From positions 124,001-188,000 of the forward strand of contig JAKPDO010000019.1 of the NCBI GenBank assembly GCA_029552545.1: a stretch of 64,000 bases of DNA. The letters run 5' to 3'. Position 1 is the stretch's first letter, and every line of letters starts with the position of its first letter. The notes below the pieces were generated by a model. That model ran no database searches and was not told the DNA's origin. It saw only the letters and a program-made list of their open reading frames with translations. This document shows positions 61,104-64,000 of this stretch, piece by piece. Made by a program: the position numbers and the translations under genes. Source of the DNA: Planctomycetota bacterium. GTDB lineage: Bacteria; Planctomycetota; Phycisphaerae; Sedimentisphaerales; Anaerohalosphaeraceae.

Positions 61104-63014
61104 ATGGAGAGCCGCCGGGCAGGTTGGGGAGTGATTCTCGTGGGGATAATGGGGGTTGCCTCGTGGGGGTATTTTGACGGATATGAACTCAACATCGGAC
61201 TTCAGGGTCGTTTCGGAAATCCGCCGGAACCTGTAGCTCCCTATCTGGAATCGTATTTTGATGCAGCGGGATATTCGGATGAAATCAATTATGGACCCTC
61301 GCTGCTTCATGAGTATGAACCCTATCATGAAATGCTCAGTGGTGAATGGGCTGCCGCAATTTATTATGATGGGATTGATACCGGTCTGATTGAACCCTCT
61401 GAGCCGGACCGGGGACGAAAGGCCATGTGGCTGACGAAGCAATTTGTTTTTCCGGACTGGTGGACAAACAGTTTGTTTCATCCGACCGAGCCGATTATCT
61501 GCGAGGCATGGAACAACCCGGCCAATCCGGCGGCTTCCTCCAGTGGGCGAGATACAGGGCGGTCGGTGATTGTGAATGATGAGGTGAGCATTACGATCAA
61601 TTATGAACTGGTTGATCTTGCCGGAATTGATCCAAACCAATACAGCGAAAACAGCCCGATGACGTTTCTTGACCCGCTGACCGGATTGGTGCGGTATTTA
61701 CCCAGCGACCGATACTGCATCCTCCAGACCTACACGATTTTTAACCGATCCGGCCGGACGCTGACGAATCTGGAGTTTTATCAGTTTCTGCACAGTCATG
61801 GAGCGGATGAATACGGGGCTTGCGTGAATTCCACCTATTGTTCTGCGTATTATCCGGATCCCCTGGAATCGTATGTACCGTATAATCCGGTCCATTGTGC
61901 CCCGGGAAGCAATACGGCAGGGAATTTCCGGTACGATATCACACAATGGAATACCTATCCCCATGCCCGTATGGACCCGTCCGGTCGGGCTGACCACGTG
62001 GATTTCGTTGGATTCAGCAGTGCGGTGGAGCCGACGTGGGTGGATACCGATGTGTATCGGGGCGGGCACTTGGTTAATGAGACCTACAAGCCCGCAGCGG
62101 GGACGCATATGAATATTGAGAACCGTAGGTTGAACGGCAAGACCGCCGTTTATCTGGATGAGGTGGGCGGAGCAATGGGCTGGGCTCTGGGGACGCTGGG
62201 GCCGAATGAGACGGCCAAGATAACCGTAGCATTTATGTATGTGCGGTTCTATGAGGAGCCGGCTCCGGTGACGCTTAGCAAATCGGATGATGTGGAGCCG
62301 GGGGATTGTGTATCACCGGGAGAGGAATTAACTTATACAATTACCTGGACCAATCAGAGCGGAGAAACGCTGAGGGATGTGACGCTGACGGATGTGTTGC
62401 CGCGGGCTGTGACGGTTCCGCAGGGAAGCTGGACGTTTGACCCAAATCAGGGCCCCTTTTTCACACTCGACCCGAGCTTTCATGCAGTCTCCTATTCCTA
62501 TACGTGGTATCTGGGGGATATCGGGCCGTATGAAAGCGGCTTTCGAACCCTGACTGTAACGGTCAACGAATCTGCCGAGCCGGGGATGACGCTGCACAAT
62601 CTGGCTGTCTTTCGGACGGGGGATATGCGGGTTGCTTACGCGGCGCTGGATACACCGGTTTGTTGCTGGGATGCGACGGAACCGAATGTGATTTATGTGG
62701 ACGCCTCTGCCGGCGGGTTAAAGAACGGGACGAACTGGGCGGATGCGTATACAGATTTGCAGGATGCGCTGAATCGGGCAAAGGAGTCGGCCTGCGGGCA
62801 GACGGTTGAGATCCGCGTGGCACAGGGGACATACGCTTCGGGATTGCAGGAGAGCGATACGTTTGCGATCCCGGATGGGGTGAAGGTTTGTGGCGGATTC
62901 CGGGGCGGGTTGGTCGAGCCGGACCGGCGAAATCCGAGACGGCATGAAACGATTCTGAGCGGATATCATCGGCCGGACCCGGTACGTCCGCCGATGCGGA
63001 ATAAGGCCGTGTGA
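61104..63014 (+). CDS. Large secreted beta-helix protein, 5' part (frame broken at its 3' end)
   Basis: 636 residues before an in-frame TGA. A signal peptide (WGVILVGIMGVASWGYFDG) is followed by a long beta-rich region of unknown fold (about 25-385). A DUF11-type repeat follows (about 388-510: TLSKSDDVEPGDCVSPGEEL, TWTNQSGETLRDVTLTDVLP). The parallel beta-helix then begins (VIYVDASAGGLKNGTNWADA, GVKVCGGFRGGLVEPDRR), as in polymorphic-membrane-like or pectate-lyase-like planctomycete proteins. AAGGAGG precedes the start. The frame stops at 63012-63014, but the next frame continues the same fold without a break, so this is one gene split by a frameshift. Confidence 0.85.
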   Translation: MESRRAGWGVILVGIMGVASWGYFDGYELNIGLQGRFGNPPEPVAPYLESYFDAAGYSDEINYGPSLLHEYEPYHEMLSGEWAAAIYYDGIDTGLIEPSEPDRGRKAMWLTKQFVFPDWWTNSLFHPTEPIICEAWNNPANPAASSSGRDTGRSVIVNDEVSITINYELVDLAGIDPNQYSENSPMTFLDPLTGLVRYLPSDRYCILQTYTIFNRSGRTLTNLEFYQFLHSHGADEYGACVNSTYCSAYYPDPLESYVPYNPVHCAPGSNTAGNFRYDITQWNTYPHARMDPSGRADHVDFVGFSSAVEPTWVDTDVYRGGHLVNETYKPAAGTHMNIENRRLNGKTAVYLDEVGGAMGWALGTLGPNETAKITVAFMYVRFYEEPAPVTLSKSDDVEPGDCVSPGEELTYTITWTNQSGETLRDVTLTDVLPRAVTVPQGSWTFDPNQGPFFTLDPSFHAVSYSYTWYLGDIGPYESGFRTLTVTVNESAEPGMTLHNLAVFRTGDMRVAYAALDTPVCCWDATEPNVIYVDASAGGLKNGTNWADAYTDLQDALNRAKESACGQTVEIRVAQGTYASGLQESDTFAIPDGVKVCGGFRGGLVEPDRRNPRRHETILSGYHRPDPVRPPMRNKAV

Positions 63015-64000
63015 CTATGGGGGATGAAACCCTGCTGGATGGGGTTACTATAACGGAGGCGGCGTCCTATGGGATTTACGGAAATGTGGCCGACTTTGTG
63101 GTGGAGAACTGCCGGGTTGTTGACAATCAACAATACGGGATCTTTGCGCAAAACGGAGATGTGTCAATTAAATGGTGTGAAGTTGGAAATAATGGCGTGC
63201 ATGGCATTTACCATACTGGCAAAGAATATATGAATATAACACAAAATTGTAGGATTCATAAAAATATAGGTCACGGAATTTTTGCTGTAAATACTACGCC
63301 CATACTACAAAACACTATCATATCAGAAAATGGATCGGTTGGTGAAAGCACGTTTGGTGTTCTTATAGTTAATCCATCTTATGAACCGGTGATGTATAAT
63401 AATACGATCGTTTATAACAGAAAAGAGGGGGTCTCCTTTACGGACAATGGAACAACTATCGATCCGAATGATAAGAACTGGCCGGATATTCAGAACTGCA
63501 TTCTGTGGTATAACAATAGCGGCGGGATGCAAGCGGCCGGATTTGATGCCAATACGCTGCCTCAGTACTGCTGCATCTACAATCCTGCGGATCCGAACGG
63601 AACAGATTATACCCTAAACGCCAGAAACAATTTCAGCGGCAATCCAGGATTTGCCTATAGTGATCCGAATAATTTACATCTAGCATATAATTCACCCTGT
63701 AAAGACAGGGGCAATCCGTATCATACAATAAACGATGTCGGCTTGTCTGATATGGATGGCGAAGAACGCATTGTTGATAATCGGGTGGACATCGGGGCGG
63801 ATGAGATTTGCTCCTGTGACGAGGACTTAAGCGAGGATGACATCCGGCATCCGCTGGACTGGGATTCGGACGGGGTTATTAACAATATTCAGTTCGGGGA
63901 GTTTTCGAGGGCATGGCTGAGCTGCGAACCCAATTTCCCAGGTGATCCCAATAACTGGAATCCTGTGTGCAATCTGGACAAAACCGGCAACAGTGAACAC
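63011..64000 (+). CDS. Beta-helix protein, 3' part in shifted frame (runs off window)
   Basis: From GTG 63011 the frame is open for 330 codons to the window edge. It continues the beta-helix directly (TMGDETLLDGVTITEAASYG, NYRVVDNQQYG-like turns, ILQNTIISENG, VMYNNTIVYN) and ends with a dockerin-like loop DWDSDGVINNIQFGEFSRAW. A stop at 63002-63004 in this frame places the frame change between 63005 and 63011. One missing base in GCCGTG-TGACTATG would restore NKAVVTMGDETLLDG. It is not an independent gene, because it has no signal peptide and no ribosome-binding site. Part of it (about 63150-63770) is visibly more AT-rich than its surroundings. Confidence 0.75.
   Translation, partial: MTMGDETLLDGVTITEAASYGIYGNVADFVVENCRVVDNQQYGIFAQNGDVSIKWCEVGNNGVHGIYHTGKEYMNITQNCRIHKNIGHGIFAVNTTPILQNTIISENGSVGESTFGVLIVNPSYEPVMYNNTIVYNRKEGVSFTDNGTTIDPNDKNWPDIQNCILWYNNSGGMQAAGFDANTLPQYCCIYNPADPNGTDYTLNARNNFSGNPGFAYSDPNNLHLAYNSPCKDRGNPYHTINDVGLSDMDGEERIVDNRVDIGADEICSCDEDLSEDDIRHPLDWDSDGVINNIQFGEFSRAWLSCEPNFPGDPNNWNPVCNLDKTGNSEH

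Noticed and set aside
1..64000. CRISPR arrays, insertion sequences, prophage genes
   Set aside because: No regularly spaced repeats, transposase or phage structural genes were found.

Overview
The window looks like chromosomal DNA of an anaerobic, polysaccharide-degrading planctomycete, most likely class Phycisphaerae (inference). The basis is the gene style: several PEP-CTERM proteins, type I dockerin-like repeats at the ends of secreted proteins, a prepilin-type protein inside a glycosidase cluster, an ECF sigma factor overlapping a membrane-anchored partner gene, and moderately GC-rich DNA. No phage, insertion sequence or CRISPR array was seen.

Layout. 1-7048 (plus): the end of a HAD phosphatase, a PAS-LuxR regulator, a PEP-CTERM protein, purD and a large AsmA-like membrane protein. 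7073-16578 (mostly minus): an SH3-domain protein, a BaiN-type flavoprotein, a GH95 alpha-L-fucosidase, a divergent KDPG-type aldolase, a six-hairpin glycosidase and a LamG PEP-CTERM protein. 16731-41263: a large saccharide-utilisation locus. On the minus strand it holds a LamG/dockerin protein, a prepilin-type protein, a LacI-family regulator, a metallophosphoesterase, a GH9 enzyme with dockerin repeats, a beta-propeller/ADP-ribosylglycohydrolase fusion and a GH172 (DUF2961) enzyme. On the plus strand it holds a GH127-like enzyme, a GH32/43-like propeller, a second phosphoesterase, a complete sugar ABC transporter and a fucose/arabinose isomerase-like protein. Three copies of a GCACAAA-NN-TTTGTGC palindrome sit beside promoters of this locus and are the likely operators of the LacI protein.

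41272-44548: an AraC regulator with a PocR sensor domain, divergent from a MtaA/CmuA-type methyltransferase and its corrinoid protein, forming a small B12-dependent methyl-transfer module. 44719-50602: a three-gene signalling cluster (hybrid histidine kinase, HTH-receiver protein, HDOD-histidine kinase). 50865-54456: a PEP-CTERM protein, a YhcH-family protein, AMMECR1, a peptidase-MA-like lipoprotein and Maf. 54657-60755 (minus): the ECF sigma factor and its partner, a cold-shock protein, threonine synthase, a HAD hydrolase, an isopropylmalate-synthase-family enzyme and tRNA-Leu(TAA). 61104-64000: a large secreted beta-helix protein, split by a one-base frameshift at about 63010 and running off the window.

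How it fits together (inference): secreted glycosidases release furanosidic sugars and perhaps fucose, the ABC transporter imports them, the isomerase-like enzyme and the aldolase feed them into metabolism, and the LacI protein coordinates the locus. The corrinoid module next door may strip methyl groups from an imported compound.
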